Notes: a model not told the origin generated them from the sequence alone. Shown: positions 21,299 through 31,840, counted from the stretch's first letter. The stretch is DNA of 64,000 nt from Tepidimonas fonticaldi (GCF_007556755.1 NZ_VJOO01000001.1:124001-188000); one strand, 5' to 3'. Numbers and translations are program-made.

Positions 21299-21699
21299 GC
21301 CGCCCAGTTCTCCAGCTTCAGGCCGTCGATGCGCTCAAACTCCCGGGTGTTGTTGGTCACCAGCACCGCATCCAAGGCCAGAGCCTGGGAGGCGATCAGC
21401 AAATCCATCTGCCCGATCGGCTGCCCCTTCTGGCGCAGCGCATGGCAGTGCTTGGCGTAGTGCCACATGGCTTGGTGGGTCCAGGGAAGAACGGCAATCT
21501 CGCGCAAAAACTGCTCCAATCGCTGGCGGTTGCGGGCCTGGTGCGTACTTTTCTCCACGCCGTAGGCCAATTCAGCCACTACCAGCGACGGCAGGGCTAC
21601 GCGCTGTCGGCCCGCGGCGATCAAACGCTGCAAGACGCTGGGCACGCCCCGCTGCAGGTAGATCACCATGTTGGTGTCCAGCAGGTAGAGCACGGCCAT
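21295..21699 (-). CDS. vapC: VapC-type PIN-domain toxin
   Basis: 134-residue PIN-domain ribonuclease of the VapC family. The acidic active-site residues are Asp8 ([10 protein letters not shown]), Glu43 (VVAELAYGV) and Asp99 (IGQMDLLIA), followed by the usual [11 protein letters not shown] at 115. All key residues are intact, so it could be active. Its ATG overlaps the vapB stop (TGATG) and its own stop overlaps the meaB start (ATGA). Together with vapB it forms a toxin-antitoxin pair placed inside the methylmalonyl-CoA operon. Confidence 0.92.
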   Translation of the reverse strand: MAVLYLLDTNMVIYLQRGVPSVLQRLIAAGRQRVALPSLVVAELAYGVEKSTHQARNRQRLEQFLREIAVLPWTHQAMWHYAKHCHALRQKGQPIGQMDLLIASQALALDAVLVTNNTREFERIDGLKLENWAA

Positions 21700-21965
21700 C
21701 AGTCCAGGCTTTCCACATCATCCACCGCGGGCGAGCGATCGCGTTCGATCTCCTCGGGGAAGCCTTCGAACCCACTGAGGATGGCGTGCAGGCGTGCCAC
21801 CCACGCGGCATCGTCCTCCGCCTTGGGCCGCAGCACCACGGCATCGCCCACGCGCTCGATGGTGACCTCCTTGGTCTGAAAACGAAACGCTTTGGGCAGT
21901 CGAACGGCCTGGCTGCGCCCTGACATGAACACCTTGGCCACTTCGGGCGGCGATGAAACGGTCAT
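21699..21965 (-). CDS. vapB: VapB-type antitoxin (AbrB/SpoVT fold)
   Basis: 88 residues. The N-terminal swapped-hairpin DNA-binding part is [19 protein letters not shown] and [16 protein letters not shown]. The C-terminal half ([18 protein letters not shown]) should wrap around the VapC toxin. It ends one base into vapC. The start [14 protein letters not shown] is preferred to an upstream in-frame start that would cover the AT-rich tract at 21988-22008, which looks like its operator. A purified pair would be expected to repress its own promoter. Confidence 0.9.
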   Translation of the reverse strand: MTVSSPPEVAKVFMSGRSQAVRLPKAFRFQTKEVTIERVGDAVVLRPKAEDDAAWVARLHAILSGFEGFPEEIERDRSPAVDDVESLD

Positions 21966-21987
21966 GGGATCCCCTTGCGGCACACAA

Positions 21988-22008
21988 GATATATCGACAA
22001 TATATATC
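21988..22008. promoter_or_regulatory. AT-rich tract upstream of vapB, likely own promoter/operator
   Basis: A 21-base tract made of GATATATC, a GACA spacer and ATATATATC repeats lies 23 bases before the vapB ATG. It stands out sharply from the GC-rich surroundings and contains several TATAT-type -10 candidates within inverted ATATAT arms. This is the usual place and form of a VapBC-bound operator. If active it would give vapBC, meaB and pccBA a promoter separate from that of mutA. Confidence 0.5.
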
Positions 22009-22021
22009 CCTTGCTTCGCCG

Positions 22022-24172
22022 TCAAGCCACCGCCCTCTTGATGTGCTCCAGCACATCCTTGGCGCTGGCCGGGATGGGAGTGCCGGGGCCGTAGATGCCC
22101 TTGACGCCGGCGGCGTAGAGGAATTCGTAGTCCTGCCGTGGGATGACGCCGCCGACGAAGACGATGATGTCGTCGGCGCCCTGGTCTTTCAGCGCCTGGA
22201 TGATGGCGGGCACCAGCGTCTTGTGGCCCGCCGCCAGCGTCGAGATGCCGACCGCATGCACGTCATTTTCGATCGCCTGGCGCGCGCACTCCTCCGGGGT
22301 CTGGAACAGCGGGCCGATGTCCACGTCGAAGCCCAGGTCGGCGTAGGCGGTGGCCACCACCTTGGCGCCGCGGTCGTGGCCGTCCTGGCCCAGCTTGGCG
22401 ATCATCACGCGCGGGCGGCGGCCGTGCTGTTCGGCAAAGGCGGCGATTTCCTGCTGGAGCTTTTCCCACCCTTCGGCGGAGTCGTAGGCAGCGGCATACA
22501 CCCCGGTCACCTTTTGTGTGTCGGCGCGGTGGCGCCCGAAGACTTTTTCCAGCGCGTCGGACACCTCGCCGACTGTGGCCCGCAGGCGGATGGCCTCGAC
22601 GCTGAGCGCGAGCAGGTTGCCTTGGCCCGTGCGCGCGCACTCGGTCAGCGCGTCCAGCGCGCGCTGCACGGCGGCGCCGTCGCGCGTGGCGCGGATGCGC
22701 TGCAGCCGCGCAATCTGCGCCTCGCGCACTTTCAGGTTGTCCACCTCCAGGATTTCGACCGGATCCTCTTTGGCCAGCCTGTACTTGTTGACGCCGACGA
22801 TGACGTCCTTGCCGCTGTCGATGCGCGCCTGCTTCTCGGCCGCGCTGGCCTCGATCTTGAGCTTGGCCCAGCCGCTGGAGACGGCCTGCGTCATGCCGCC
22901 CATGGCATCGACTTCTTCGATGATGGCCCAGGCCTTGTCCGCCATGTCCTGGGTGAGTTTTTCCATCATGTACGAGCCGGCCCAGGGGTCGATCACGCTG
23001 GTGATGTGCGTCTCCTCCTGCAGGATCAGCTGCGTGTTGCGCGCGATGCGGGCCGAGAACTCGGTCGGCAGCGCGATCGCTTCGTCGAAGCTGTTGGTGT
23101 GAAGAGACTGCGTACCGCCGAACACCGCCGCCATGGCCTCGATGGTGGTGCGCACGATGTTGTTGTAGGGGTCCTGCTCGGTCAGCGACCAGCCGCTGGT
23201 CTGGCAGTGGGTGCGCAGCATCAGGCTCTTGGGGTTTTTCGCGCCGAATCCCTTCATGATGCGGCACCACAGCAGCCGCGCGGCGCGCATCTTGGCGATC
23301 TCGAGGTAGAAGTTCATCCCGATCGCCCAGAAGAAGGAGAGCCGCCCGGCGAACTCGTCGACGTCCAGCCCCTTGGCCAGCGCGGTCTTGACGTACTCCT
23401 TGCCGTCGGCCAGCGTGAAGGCCAGCTCCAGCGCCTGGTTGGCACCGGCCTCCTGCATGTGGTAGCCGGAGATGCTGATCGAGTTGAACTTCGGCATGTG
23501 CCGCGCCGTGTACTCGATGATGTCGCCGATGATGCGCATCGACGGCTCCGGCGGGTAGATGTAGGTGTTGCGGACCATGAACTCCTTGAGGATGTCGTTC
23601 TGGATGGTCCCCGAGAGCTGGTCCTGCGCCACCCCTTGTTCCTCGGCCGCGACGATGTAGCCCGCCAGCACCGGCAGCACCGCGCCGTTCATCGTCATCG
23701 AGACGCTCACCTTGTCGAGCGGGATGCCATCGAACAGGATCTTCATGTCCTCCACGCTGTCGATGGCCACGCCCGCCTTGCCGACGTCACCGACCACGCG
23801 CGGGTTGTCGCTGTCGTAGCCGCGGTGGGTAGCCAGGTCGAAGGCGACGCTGACCCCCTGCCCGCCGGCGGCCAGCGCCTTGCGGTAGAAGGCGTTGGAC
23901 TCCTCGGCGGTAGAGAAGCCTGCGTATTGCCGAATGGTCCAGGGGCGCACCGCATACATGGTTGCCTGCGGCCCGCGGATGAACGGCTCGAAGCCCGGCA
24001 GCGTGTCGGTGTACGGCAGGTCCCGGATGTCGGCCGCGGTGTAGAGCGGCTTGACGGTGATGCCCTCCGGCGTGACCCAATGGAGCTGCTCGAGCGAGCC
24101 GCCCTTGAGGGATTTGCGGGCGGCGGCCTCCCAGTCGGCCAGTGTGGCGGTGCGGAATTCGGTGTTGGACAT
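22022..24172 (-). CDS. scpA: Methylmalonyl-CoA mutase, homodimeric type
   Basis: Adenosylcobalamin enzyme, 716 residues, that interconverts methylmalonyl-CoA and succinyl-CoA. The N-terminal TIM-barrel substrate domain includes [20 protein letters not shown] and [15 protein letters not shown]. The C-terminal cobalamin domain has the DxHxxG motif in [13 protein letters not shown] with the cobalt ligand His599, and later [12 protein letters not shown]. The single-chain length matches the alpha2 enzyme of mitochondria and rhizobia rather than the alpha-beta form. The start [15 protein letters not shown] is chosen by homology. First gene of the operon, divergent from a GntR regulator. Confidence 0.95.
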   Translation of the reverse strand: MSNTEFRTATLADWEAAARKSLKGGSLEQLHWVTPEGITVKPLYTAADIRDLPYTDTLPGFEPFIRGPQATMYAVRPWTIRQYAGFSTAEESNAFYRKALAAGGQGVSVAFDLATHRGYDSDNPRVVGDVGKAGVAIDSVEDMKILFDGIPLDKVSVSMTMNGAVLPVLAGYIVAAEEQGVAQDQLSGTIQNDILKEFMVRNTYIYPPEPSMRIIGDIIEYTARHMPKFNSISISGYHMQEAGANQALELAFTLADGKEYVKTALAKGLDVDEFAGRLSFFWAIGMNFYLEIAKMRAARLLWCRIMKGFGAKNPKSLMLRTHCQTSGWSLTEQDPYNNIVRTTIEAMAAVFGGTQSLHTNSFDEAIALPTEFSARIARNTQLILQEETHITSVIDPWAGSYMMEKLTQDMADKAWAIIEEVDAMGGMTQAVSSGWAKLKIEASAAEKQARIDSGKDVIVGVNKYRLAKEDPVEILEVDNLKVREAQIARLQRIRATRDGAAVQRALDALTECARTGQGNLLALSVEAIRLRATVGEVSDALEKVFGRHRADTQKVTGVYAAAYDSAEGWEKLQQEIAAFAEQHGRRPRVMIAKLGQDGHDRGAKVVATAYADLGFDVDIGPLFQTPEECARQAIENDVHAVGISTLAAGHKTLVPAIIQALKDQGADDIIVFVGGVIPRQDYEFLYAAGVKGIYGPGTPIPASAKDVLEHIKRAVA

Positions 24173-24288
24173 GGAACCCCCGAGGTCGGCAGGTGGATGA
24201 CGGTCGGTGCGGTGCGGGCCACGCGATGCGCGATCCCGCGCGAACGGATGCGATGATGGCGCAAACGCCGGACAACGCCTAGTGTAAC

Positions 24289-24308
24289 GCATTCATAATT
24301 ATTGATGC
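24289..24308. promoter_or_regulatory. Palindromic operator between mutase gene and GntR gene
   Basis: GCATTCATAATTATTGATGC is a 20-base dyad with 8 of 10 arm positions matching. It lies in the 165-base gap between the divergent starts, next to a TACACT -10-like box reading toward the mutase gene (minus strand). Its AT-rich centre and position fit a GntR-type operator controlling both directions. Confidence 0.5.
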
Positions 24309-24337
24309 AGAATCTTTCTGGCGCTATCATCGTGCCC

Positions 24338-24985
24338 ATGACTGCCGTTCCCCTGCTGTCGCGCGCGCTGTACGAGGAAGTGGCCGAGCTGCTGCGCCAA
24401 CGCATCTTCAGCCGCGAACTGCCCCCCGGCGCCTGGATCGACGAACTCAAAATCGCCGAGGAGCTGGGCATCAGCCGCACGCCCTTGCGCGAGGCGATCA
24501 AGGTGTTGGCGGCCGAGGGGCTGGTGACGATGAAGGTGCGCCGCGGCGCCTACGTCACCGAGGTGTCGCAACAGGACCTGCGCGAGGTGTACGAACTGCT
24601 GGCGCTGCTGGAGGCGGATGCCGCCGAATCGGCCTGCTGGCGCGCCACCGACGACGATCTGGCCGCGCTGGAGCGGATGCACGCCGATCTGGAAGCCGCG
24701 GCCGACCCCGAGACGGGGTCACGGGAGCGGTTTTTCGAGCTCAACGAGGCGTTTCACCTGCGCCTGCTCGATCTGGGGCAGAACCGCTGGCGCAAGCAAC
24801 TCGTCAACGACCTGCGCAAGGTCATGAAGCTCAACCGCCACGGCTCGCTGTTCAAACAGGGGCGCATCGCCGAGTCGCTGGCCGAGCACCGCGCCATCCT
24901 GGACGCCTTGCGCCGGCGGGATGCCGCCGGGGCCGCGCAAGCGGTGCGGGTGCACTTTGCCAACGGCTTGCAGGCAGCGGTGTGA
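24338..24985 (+). CDS. GntR-family regulator (FCD subfamily)
   Basis: 215 residues. The N-terminal winged helix has LYEEVAELLRQRIFSRELPPGAWIDE and ELGISRTPLREAIKVLAAEGLV, the hallmark GntR HTH. The C-terminal all-helical FCD domain contains the likely metal or effector residues in FFELNEAFHLRL and AEHRAILDALRRRD. The ATG at 24338 is used; an in-frame TTG at 24302 overlaps the palindrome and is less likely. Its divergent placement suggests that it controls the propionyl-CoA operon, probably with an acyl-CoA or organic acid as effector, but this is inference. Confidence 0.88.
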   Translation: MTAVPLLSRALYEEVAELLRQRIFSRELPPGAWIDELKIAEELGISRTPLREAIKVLAAEGLVTMKVRRGAYVTEVSQQDLREVYELLALLEADAAESACWRATDDDLAALERMHADLEAAADPETGSRERFFELNEAFHLRLLDLGQNRWRKQLVNDLRKVMKLNRHGSLFKQGRIAESLAEHRAILDALRRRDAAGAAQAVRVHFANGLQAAV

Positions 24986-25009
24986 CCGTGGGCGCGCGCC
25001 GAGCGCGCC

Positions 25010-26023
<1,014 letters not shown>

Positions 26024-26050
26024 GGGGCCGCGATTATCCCCGACGCCACG

Positions 26051-26075
26051 AAAAACGCCCGCCAAAAGGCGGGCG
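26051..26075 (-). terminator. Intrinsic terminator of the phaCAB operon
   Basis: On the minus strand an 8-bp GC stem (CGCCCGCC/GGCGGGCG) with a TTTT loop is followed by TTTTT. It lies about 32 bases after the phaB stop and just before the dusA start region. Confidence 0.8.
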
Positions 26076-26106
26076 CTGGGACGTTGTGCGACGGAGGTCG
26101 AATCCG

Positions 26107-26847
26107 TCAACCCATGTGCAGGCCGCCGTTGCACGAGAAGTCGGCCCCGGTGGTGAAGCCCGCATCGTCACCGGCCAGCCACGCGACGATGGAGGCGATT
26201 TCGCGCGGCTCGCCCAGGCGCTTGACGGGGATGGTGGCGATGATTTTTTCCAGCACGTCCGGGCGGATGGCCTTGACCATGTCCGTGGCGATGTAACCCG
26301 GGCTGACCGTGTTGACGGTGACCCCCTTGGAGGCCAGCTCCTGCGCCAGGGCCATGGTGAAGCCGTGCATGCCGGCCTTGGCAGCGGAATAGTTGGTCTG
26401 GCCGGCCTGCCCTTTCTCGCCGTTGACCGACGAGATCTGGATGATGCGGCCCCAACCCCGCTCGACCATGTCCGGCACGACCTGCTTGGTGACGTTGAAC
26501 ATGGAGGTCAGGTTGGTGTTGATGACGGCGTCCCAGTCCTCCTTGGTCATCTTGAGGAACAGGCGGTCGCGCGTGATGCCGGCGTTGTTGACCAGCACGT
26601 CGATCGGGCCGTGCTCGGCCTTGGCCTTGGTGAAGGCCTGGACCGTGGAATCCCAGTCACCCACGTTGCCCACGCTGGCATAAAAGGTGTAGCCGAGCGC
26701 CTTTTGCTCGTCCAGCCACTTTTGATAGTCGCGCGTGGGGCCGCAGCCGGCGATGACTTTGAAACCCGCATTGGCCAGTGCCTGGCAGATGGCGGTGCCG
26801 ATGCCGCCCATGCCGCCGGTGACGTATGCGACGCGTTGTTGACTCAT
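26107..26847 (-). CDS. phaB: Acetoacetyl-CoA reductase PhaB
   Basis: NADPH-dependent short-chain dehydrogenase, 246 residues, giving (R)-3-hydroxybutyryl-CoA for PHB synthesis. It has the nucleotide motif TGGMGGIGTAICQAL near residue 10, NNAGITRD near 88, and the catalytic Ser-Tyr-Lys in ISSVNGEKGQAGQTNYSAAKAG (about residues 140-157). GFTMALAQELASKGVTVN follows. The sequence is very close in pattern to Cupriavidus PhaB. It is last in phaC-phaA-phaB, 60 bases behind phaA, with a terminator after it. Confidence 0.96.
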   Translation of the reverse strand: MSQQRVAYVTGGMGGIGTAICQALANAGFKVIAGCGPTRDYQKWLDEQKALGYTFYASVGNVGDWDSTVQAFTKAKAEHGPIDVLVNNAGITRDRLFLKMTKEDWDAVINTNLTSMFNVTKQVVPDMVERGWGRIIQISSVNGEKGQAGQTNYSAAKAGMHGFTMALAQELASKGVTVNTVSPGYIATDMVKAIRPDVLEKIIATIPVKRLGEPREIASIVAWLAGDDAGFTTGADFSCNGGLHMG

Positions 26848-26907
26848 GAAACTGCTCCTCTGTGTGTTGGACGTGGGTGGTGGGGCAAAAACCAGGGGGT
26901 GGCAGGC

Positions 26908-28086
26908 TCAGCGCTCGACGCAGAGCGAGACGCCCATGCCGCCGCCGATGCACAGCGCGGCCAGGCCCTTGCGGGCGTCGCGGCGCTGCATCTCGTGCAG
27001 CAGCGTGACCAGCACGCGGCAGCCGGAGGCGCCGATCGGGTGGCCCAGCGCGATGGCGCCTCCGTTGACGTTGACCTTGGCCGGGTCGGCGCCCAGCGCC
27101 TGGTTGACCGCGCAGGCCTGGGCGGCGAACGCCTCGTTCAGCTCGAACAGGTCGACGTCGGCCACCGACCAGCCGGCGCGCGCCAGCGCCTTCTGCGACG
27201 CCGGCACCGGACCCATGCCCATCGTGGCCGGATCCAGCCCGCTGGTGCCGAAGCTGGCGATGCGCGCCAGGGGTTTGAGGCCCAGCTGCGCGGCCTTGCT
27301 CGCTTTCATGACCATCACGGCGGCCGCGCCGTCGTTGATGCCGCTGGCGTTGCCGGCGGTGACGCTGCCGGTCTTGTCGAACGCGGGCTTGAGGCCCGCC
27401 AGCGCCTCGGCGCTGGTCTTGCGGTTGAGGTACTCGTCGGTGTCGAAGACGATCGGGTCGCCCTTGCGCTGCGGGATCATGACCGGCACGATCTCGTCCT
27501 TGAACTTGCCGGCGTCCTGCGCGGCGGCGGCGCGGCGCTGGCTCTCCAGCGCGAGGGCATCCTGCATCTCGCGCGTGATGCCGTGGGCCTTGGCGACGTT
27601 CTCGGCCGTGATGCCCATGTGGTACTGGTGGTAGACGTCCCACAGGCCGTCGACGATCATCGAGTCGATCATCTTCCAGTCGCCCATGCGCTGGCCCTCG
27701 CGGCTGCCCATCAGCACGTGCGGGGCCAGCGACATGTTCTCTTGCCCGCCGGCGATGACGATGTCGCTGTCGCCCCAGGCGATGGCCTGCGCGGCCAGCA
27801 TCACGGCCTTGAGGCCCGAGCCGCACACGGCGTTGATGGTCAGCGCCGGCGTCTCCTTCGGCACGCCGGCCTTCATGGCCGCCTGGCGCGCCGGGTTCTG
27901 GCCGCAGCCGGCCGCCAGCACCTGGCCCATGATGACCTCGCCGACCTGCTCGGCCGGCACGCCGGTGCGCTCCAGCAGGGCGCGGATCACGGTAGCGCCA
28001 AGGTCCATCGCGGGGGTCTTGGCGAGCGTGCCGCCGAACTTGCCGATGGCGGTGCGCACGGCACCGACGATGACGATGTCGTCCAT
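26908..28086 (-). CDS. phaA: Acetyl-CoA acetyltransferase (beta-ketothiolase) PhaA
   Basis: Condenses two acetyl-CoA into acetoacetyl-CoA, the first step of PHB synthesis; 392 residues. The acyl-enzyme cysteine is in [11 protein letters not shown] near residue 89. His is in NEAFAAQA near 348, and the second cysteine region is [14 protein letters not shown] at the C-terminus, with [19 protein letters not shown] before it. ATG at 28086 lies 8 bases after AAAGGA and is preferred. ATG at 28095 overlaps the phaC stop as ATGA but has no spacing to that ribosome binding site. Confidence 0.95.
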   Translation of the reverse strand: MDDIVIVGAVRTAIGKFGGTLAKTPAMDLGATVIRALLERTGVPAEQVGEVIMGQVLAAGCGQNPARQAAMKAGVPKETPALTINAVCGSGLKAVMLAAQAIAWGDSDIVIAGGQENMSLAPHVLMGSREGQRMGDWKMIDSMIVDGLWDVYHQYHMGITAENVAKAHGITREMQDALALESQRRAAAAQDAGKFKDEIVPVMIPQRKGDPIVFDTDEYLNRKTSAEALAGLKPAFDKTGSVTAGNASGINDGAAAVMVMKASKAAQLGLKPLARIASFGTSGLDPATMGMGPVPASQKALARAGWSVADVDLFELNEAFAAQACAVNQALGADPAKVNVNGGAIALGHPIGASGCRVLVTLLHEMQRRDARKGLAALCIGGGMGVSLCVER

Positions 28087-28091
28087 GGGAT

Positions 28092-29924
28092 TCATCCTTT
28101 CGCTGCGGAGGTGGTGGGGGTGAGCGGCGCGGTGACGAGCGTGGCCAGGGCCTCGTCGGCCTTGACGCGCACGTAGCGGCCGGGGGCCGGCTCGATCGGG
28201 CGGTGGCGGCGATTGCCGTAGCTGCGTGGGGCCGGGATCTGGCGGCCGCCGTGCGCCGCGATCCACGGCGCCCAGTCGGTCCACCAGCTGCCCTTGTGCT
28301 CGGTGGCGGCGGCGATCCAGTCGTCCACCGATTCGGGGAAATGCCCCTCGGGCCCGGTCCAGAAGCTGCGCTTGCCCTTGGCGGCGGGGTTGATGACGCC
28401 GGCGATGTGGCCCGAGGCGCCCATCACGAAGCGCATCGGCCCGCCGAGGTGGCGCGTGGTGGCGTAGGCGCCGCCGATCGGCACGATGTGGTCCTCGCGC
28501 GAACCGTAGACATAGGCCGGGATGTCGATCGCCCCCAGGTCCACCGGTGCGCCGCAGACGGTCAGCTTGCCGGGCTGGCAGAGTTCGTTCTGCAGGTAGG
28601 TGTGGCGCAGGTACCACGCGTACCACTTGCCGGGCAGGTTGGTGCTGTCGCTGTTCCAGTACAGCAGGTCGAACGGCGGCGGCGTCTCGCCCTTGAGGTA
28701 GTTGCCGACGACGTAGTTCCAGACCAGGTCGTTCGGGCGCAGGAAGCTGAAGGTGGTGGCCAGATCGCGCCCGGGCAGCAGGCCGCCGTGCGCGTACTGC
28801 AGCTCGCGCAGCGCGACGAAGGCCTCGTCGATGAAGACGTCCAGCACCCCGGTGTCGGTGAAGTCCAGCAGCGTGGTCAGGAAGGTGGCGCTTTCGACCT
28901 TGCGCTCGCCGCGCGCGGCCAGCACCGCCAGCGCCGTGCCCAGCATCGTGCCGCCGACGCAGAAGCCCAACGCGTTGATGGTGTCGGCCTTGCCGATCTC
29001 GCGCACGACGTCGATGGCGCGGATGACGGCGTCCTCGATATAGTCGTCCCAGGTGGCCTGCGCCAGCGACGCGTCGGGGTTGCGCCAGCTGATGACGAAG
29101 GTGCGGTGCCCCTGCTCGACCGCGTAGCGCAGGAAGGAGTTGTCCGGCTGCAGGTCGAGGATGTAGTACTTGTTGATGCACGGCGGCACGACCAGGAACG
29201 GCCGCTCGTACACGCGCGCGGTCAGCGGCTTGTACTCGATCAGCTGAAAGTACTCGTTCTCGAACACCACCTGCCCCTCGGTGGTGGCGACGTTGCGGCC
29301 GACCTCGAAGGCGTTGTGGTCCGTCATGGAAACGAACCCCTGCTTCATGTCGTTGAGCAGGTTTTGCACGCCCTTGGCGATGCTCTCGCCCTGCGTCTCC
29401 AGGGCTTTTTGCTGCGCCTCGGCGTTGAAGGCGAGGAAGTTGCTTGGCGCGGTGGCATCGATCCACTGCTGCACCGCAAAGCGGATGCGGGCCTTGGTTT
29501 TGGCGTCGGCCTGCACGGCCTCGGCCATGCGCATGAGCGTGCGGGCGTTGAGCAGGTACAACGCCGCGCTGTAGGCCGCGACAGGATTGCGCGCCCAGGC
29601 GTCGGCCGCAAAGCGCCGATCCTCCCGCGGCGGCTGGATCTGCAGCCCCTGCTGCCAGAGTTCGCCGGCCTCGCGCAGGTAGTCCCGCTGGATCTCGGCC
29701 CACGCGCCAGGGTCCAGTTGCACCGCCGAGCCGCCCAGGCGGCGCAACAGGTCCGACAGACCGCCGACCTGGCCCCAGCCCGGCCCGGCAGCCCCCGCAG
29801 CGGCCGCAAAGGCCGGTTGCCCGGCCCCTTGCAGAGCCGTCTGCACCGCCTGCGTCCATTGCTGGAAGGCCTGCTGCGACCATTCGGTCCAGGACGGTTG
29901 ACCGTCGGTGCGGGATTGCGTCAT
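28092..29924 (-). CDS. phaC: Class I PHA synthase PhaC
   Basis: Polymerises (R)-3-hydroxyacyl-CoA into PHB at the granule surface. It has 610 residues, the class I size. The lipase-like box is GFCVGG with the nucleophile Cys322, the catalytic Asp is in [10 protein letters not shown], and the catalytic His is in [12 protein letters not shown]. The N-terminal 90 residues are variable and Trp/Gln-rich, as usual. It heads the phaC-phaA-phaB operon. No clear phasin, phaR or PhaR-like box is seen in the 220 bases upstream. Confidence 0.97.
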   Translation of the reverse strand: MTQSRTDGQPSWTEWSQQAFQQWTQAVQTALQGAGQPAFAAAAGAAGPGWGQVGGLSDLLRRLGGSAVQLDPGAWAEIQRDYLREAGELWQQGLQIQPPREDRRFAADAWARNPVAAYSAALYLLNARTLMRMAEAVQADAKTKARIRFAVQQWIDATAPSNFLAFNAEAQQKALETQGESIAKGVQNLLNDMKQGFVSMTDHNAFEVGRNVATTEGQVVFENEYFQLIEYKPLTARVYERPFLVVPPCINKYYILDLQPDNSFLRYAVEQGHRTFVISWRNPDASLAQATWDDYIEDAVIRAIDVVREIGKADTINALGFCVGGTMLGTALAVLAARGERKVESATFLTTLLDFTDTGVLDVFIDEAFVALRELQYAHGGLLPGRDLATTFSFLRPNDLVWNYVVGNYLKGETPPPFDLLYWNSDSTNLPGKWYAWYLRHTYLQNELCQPGKLTVCGAPVDLGAIDIPAYVYGSREDHIVPIGGAYATTRHLGGPMRFVMGASGHIAGVINPAAKGKRSFWTGPEGHFPESVDDWIAAATEHKGSWWTDWAPWIAAHGGRQIPAPRSYGNRRHRPIEPAPGRYVRVKADEALATLVTAPLTPTTSAAKG

Positions 29925-30144
29925 TCGCGTGTCTCCTGTCGGTATTACGCCGTCATCGTAACGCGCTCGGCCGTCGTTTCGATGACAATCGGGGCGTGGT
30001 CGCGTCCGGGTTTACCCGGGGAACGCTGCGCCGCGTGCCGCGGGGATGGGACCAGTGTCGCAGGAACGCCTTCCATGACGCTGACACCGCGCGGTTCACT
30101 CCTCTCCCGATCGGGCATCCGGCACCTATTCGAGTCCAGCGCCG

Positions 30145-30429
30145 ATGTATCTCGTCCTCCTTGCCTGGGGTTATGTGGTCGTGATGATGTCGATCGCCGA
30201 GGCCTTGAGTCCGCAGGGCACCGTGTTGGGCGCGTTTTTCACCCTGCTGCTGTACGGCGTGGGCCCAATGGCACTGGCCGTCTATCTGATGGGCACGCCC
30301 CTGCGGCGCAAAGCGCGGCGGCGGCAGGAGGCCGCCACGGCGCCGGGTTCAGACGCGCCAGATGGCCGCACCGAGCCGCCCGCTGTGGCCCAGGAGCCGC
30401 GCATCTCGCCGGTGCGAGAAGAACCGTGA
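30145..30429 (+). CDS. Small two-helix membrane protein, function unknown
   Basis: 94 residues. Two hydrophobic segments (about 2-18 and 27-49) are followed by a positive stretch RRKARRRQ, so the tail should be in the cytoplasm, and a low-complexity polar end. I do not recognise a named family, though small proteins of this type are common near pgeF in related bacteria. The last 81 bases overlap the 3' end of pgeF on the other strand. The 220 bases between phaC and this start show no convincing promoter. Confidence 0.65.
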   Translation: MYLVLLAWGYVVVMMSIAEALSPQGTVLGAFFTLLLYGVGPMALAVYLMGTPLRRKARRRQEAATAPGSDAPDGRTEPPAVAQEPRISPVREEP

Positions 30430-31176
30430 GGGGTTGCCGACCGTGCACCAGGGGGCGGACCCGTCGTTGCCCGTGACGGGGCCAAAGCCCAGCCGCGCCA
30501 GCCGGCGCCGCGCCAGCCCAGGCAGATCGGCCAGCCACCGGTCGGCGTTGTGCGGCGAGGGCCGAAACGCCTCGGCATCGCTGGGGCACGCTGCCACGAA
30601 GGCTTCCCGCACCTCGCCCCCCACCTCGAAGGCCTGCGGGCCGATCGCCGCACCGATCCACACCCGGATCGCGCACCGGCGCTCCGGGGCTTGGGCAGCG
30701 GGCCAATGGGCGCACAGGGCTTCGAGCACGCCGTTCCCGTCGTACCCCGCCAGCCCGCGCCAGCCCGCGTGGACCGCGGCGACCGACTGCCCATCCGGGG
30801 CGGCCAGCAAGATGGGCAGGCAGTCGGCCACCAACACGGTGCAGGCCACCCCGCGCGCGTCGGTCCAGCAGGCGTCGGCCTCGGTGCCGTCCGGCGTCGT
30901 CGCGTCGAGCCGCACCACCCCCGTGCCGTGGACCTGCCGCAAAAAGACCGGTCGCGCGCCCAGGGCCTGTGCCCACCGCGCGCGGTTGCGGGCCACGGCA
31001 TCGGGCGCATCCCCCACGTGGTCGCCCAGATTCAGCGACGCCCATGGCCCCACCGACACGCCGCCGGCACGGGTGCTCATCCAACCGAGCGCGCCGGGGC
31101 CCACGTCGGCCCTCAGGCCGATCAATCCCCCACGAACCGCCTCGGTGGGCCGGATGGAGCCGGCATCATTCGGCAT
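30349..31176 (-). CDS. pgeF: Multicopper-oxidase-fold purine nucleosidase family, YfiH/PgeF
   Basis: 275 residues of the YfiH/LACC1 family, reported as purine nucleoside phosphorylase/adenosine deaminase and as a peptidoglycan editing factor. Family blocks are MSTRAGGVSVGPWASLNLGDHVGD near residue 33, LRQVHGTGVV with the metal His near residue 82, VLVADCLPILL with Cys near 118, and AAVHAGWRGLAGY near 134. The C-terminal FFSHRRDARLLGH is also typical. It overlaps the maiA end by 11 bases and a small membrane protein gene on the other strand by 81 bases. Confidence 0.92.
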   Translation of the reverse strand: MPNDAGSIRPTEAVRGGLIGLRADVGPGALGWMSTRAGGVSVGPWASLNLGDHVGDAPDAVARNRARWAQALGARPVFLRQVHGTGVVRLDATTPDGTEADACWTDARGVACTVLVADCLPILLAAPDGQSVAAVHAGWRGLAGYDGNGVLEALCAHWPAAQAPERRCAIRVWIGAAIGPQAFEVGGEVREAFVAACPSDAEAFRPSPHNADRWLADLPGLARRRLARLGFGPVTGNDGSAPWCTVGNPSRFFSHRRDARLLGHSGRLGAAIWRV

Positions 31177-31840
31177 CGGGGCAGCGCGACGGGTGCGCGC
31201 GTTGGAAGGCCTCGAGTTGCATGCACCGCTCGAACACCGCTAGCGTCAGCGGAATGCCCTCGTACTCTAAGCCGAAACGCCGCCCGTTGACGATCTGCGG
31301 CACCAGGCAACAGTCGGCCAGCGTGGGCGTGTCGCCATAGGAGTACACCGAGGGCGGCAGGCCCAGGCGGGCCCGCTCCTGCGCCAGATCCTGCAGACGG
31401 CGTTCGTAGGCGCGCAGGCCCTCCATCACCCAGTGGTTGTACCAGTCGGTGCGCTGCTGCTCCGACAGGCCCAGCGGCCCAGCCAGGTATTTGAGGATGC
31501 GCAGGTTGTTGATCGGGTGGATTTCGCAGGCCACGGTCTGGGCCAGCGCCCGCACCCGCGCGCGGCCGAGCGGATCGCGCGGCAGCAGCGGCGGCTCCGG
31601 GTGGGTTTCGTCCAGGTATTCGATGATGGCCATCGATTGGCTCAAGCGCGCGTGGTCGGGGTCGCCCTCGACGTCGAGCACCGGAACGAGCGAATCGGGG
31701 CTGAGGGCGCGGTAGGCGGCACCGTGCTGCTCCCCCTTGGCCAGATGCACGGGGATGTACTCGTAGTCGAGGCCTTTGAGGTGGAGGGCGATGCGCACCC
31801 GAAACGAGGTGCCGGAGCGGAAGTAGTTGTACAGCTTCAT
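31166..31840 (-). CDS. maiA: Maleylacetoacetate isomerase (zeta-class GST)
   Basis: Glutathione-dependent isomerase turning maleylacetoacetate (or maleylpyruvate) into the fumaryl form, 224 residues. The zeta-class motif is YNYFRSGTSFRVRIALHLKG, close to the SSCSWR motif but with SGTS, and ALSPDSLVPVLD and LSQSMAIIEYLDETHPEPPLLP follow. The GST C-terminal helical domain ends the protein. No other tyrosine or gentisate pathway gene is nearby, so the actual substrate is not fixed. It is probably cotranscribed with pgeF. Confidence 0.85.
   Translation of the reverse strand: MKLYNYFRSGTSFRVRIALHLKGLDYEYIPVHLAKGEQHGAAYRALSPDSLVPVLDVEGDPDHARLSQSMAIIEYLDETHPEPPLLPRDPLGRARVRALAQTVACEIHPINNLRILKYLAGPLGLSEQQRTDWYNHWVMEGLRAYERRLQDLAQERARLGLPPSVYSYGDTPTLADCCLVPQIVNGRRFGLEYEGIPLTLAVFERCMQLEAFQRAHPSRCPDAE

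Noticed and set aside
24173-24337. Possible cobalamin riboswitch before the B12-dependent mutase gene
   Set aside because: The leader is short and I see no B12-box-like sequence or long paired arms; only the palindrome and promoter-like elements are visible.
24986-25009. GC-rich inverted repeat between the convergent GntR and dusA genes as a terminator
   Set aside because: The short GCGCGC arms are common by chance at this base composition and no T-run follows on either strand.
29925-30144. Possible gene or regulatory RNA in the 220 bases between phaC and the small membrane protein gene
   Set aside because: No frame has a conserved-looking protein, and no tRNA fold, strong hairpin or clear promoter was found by eye.
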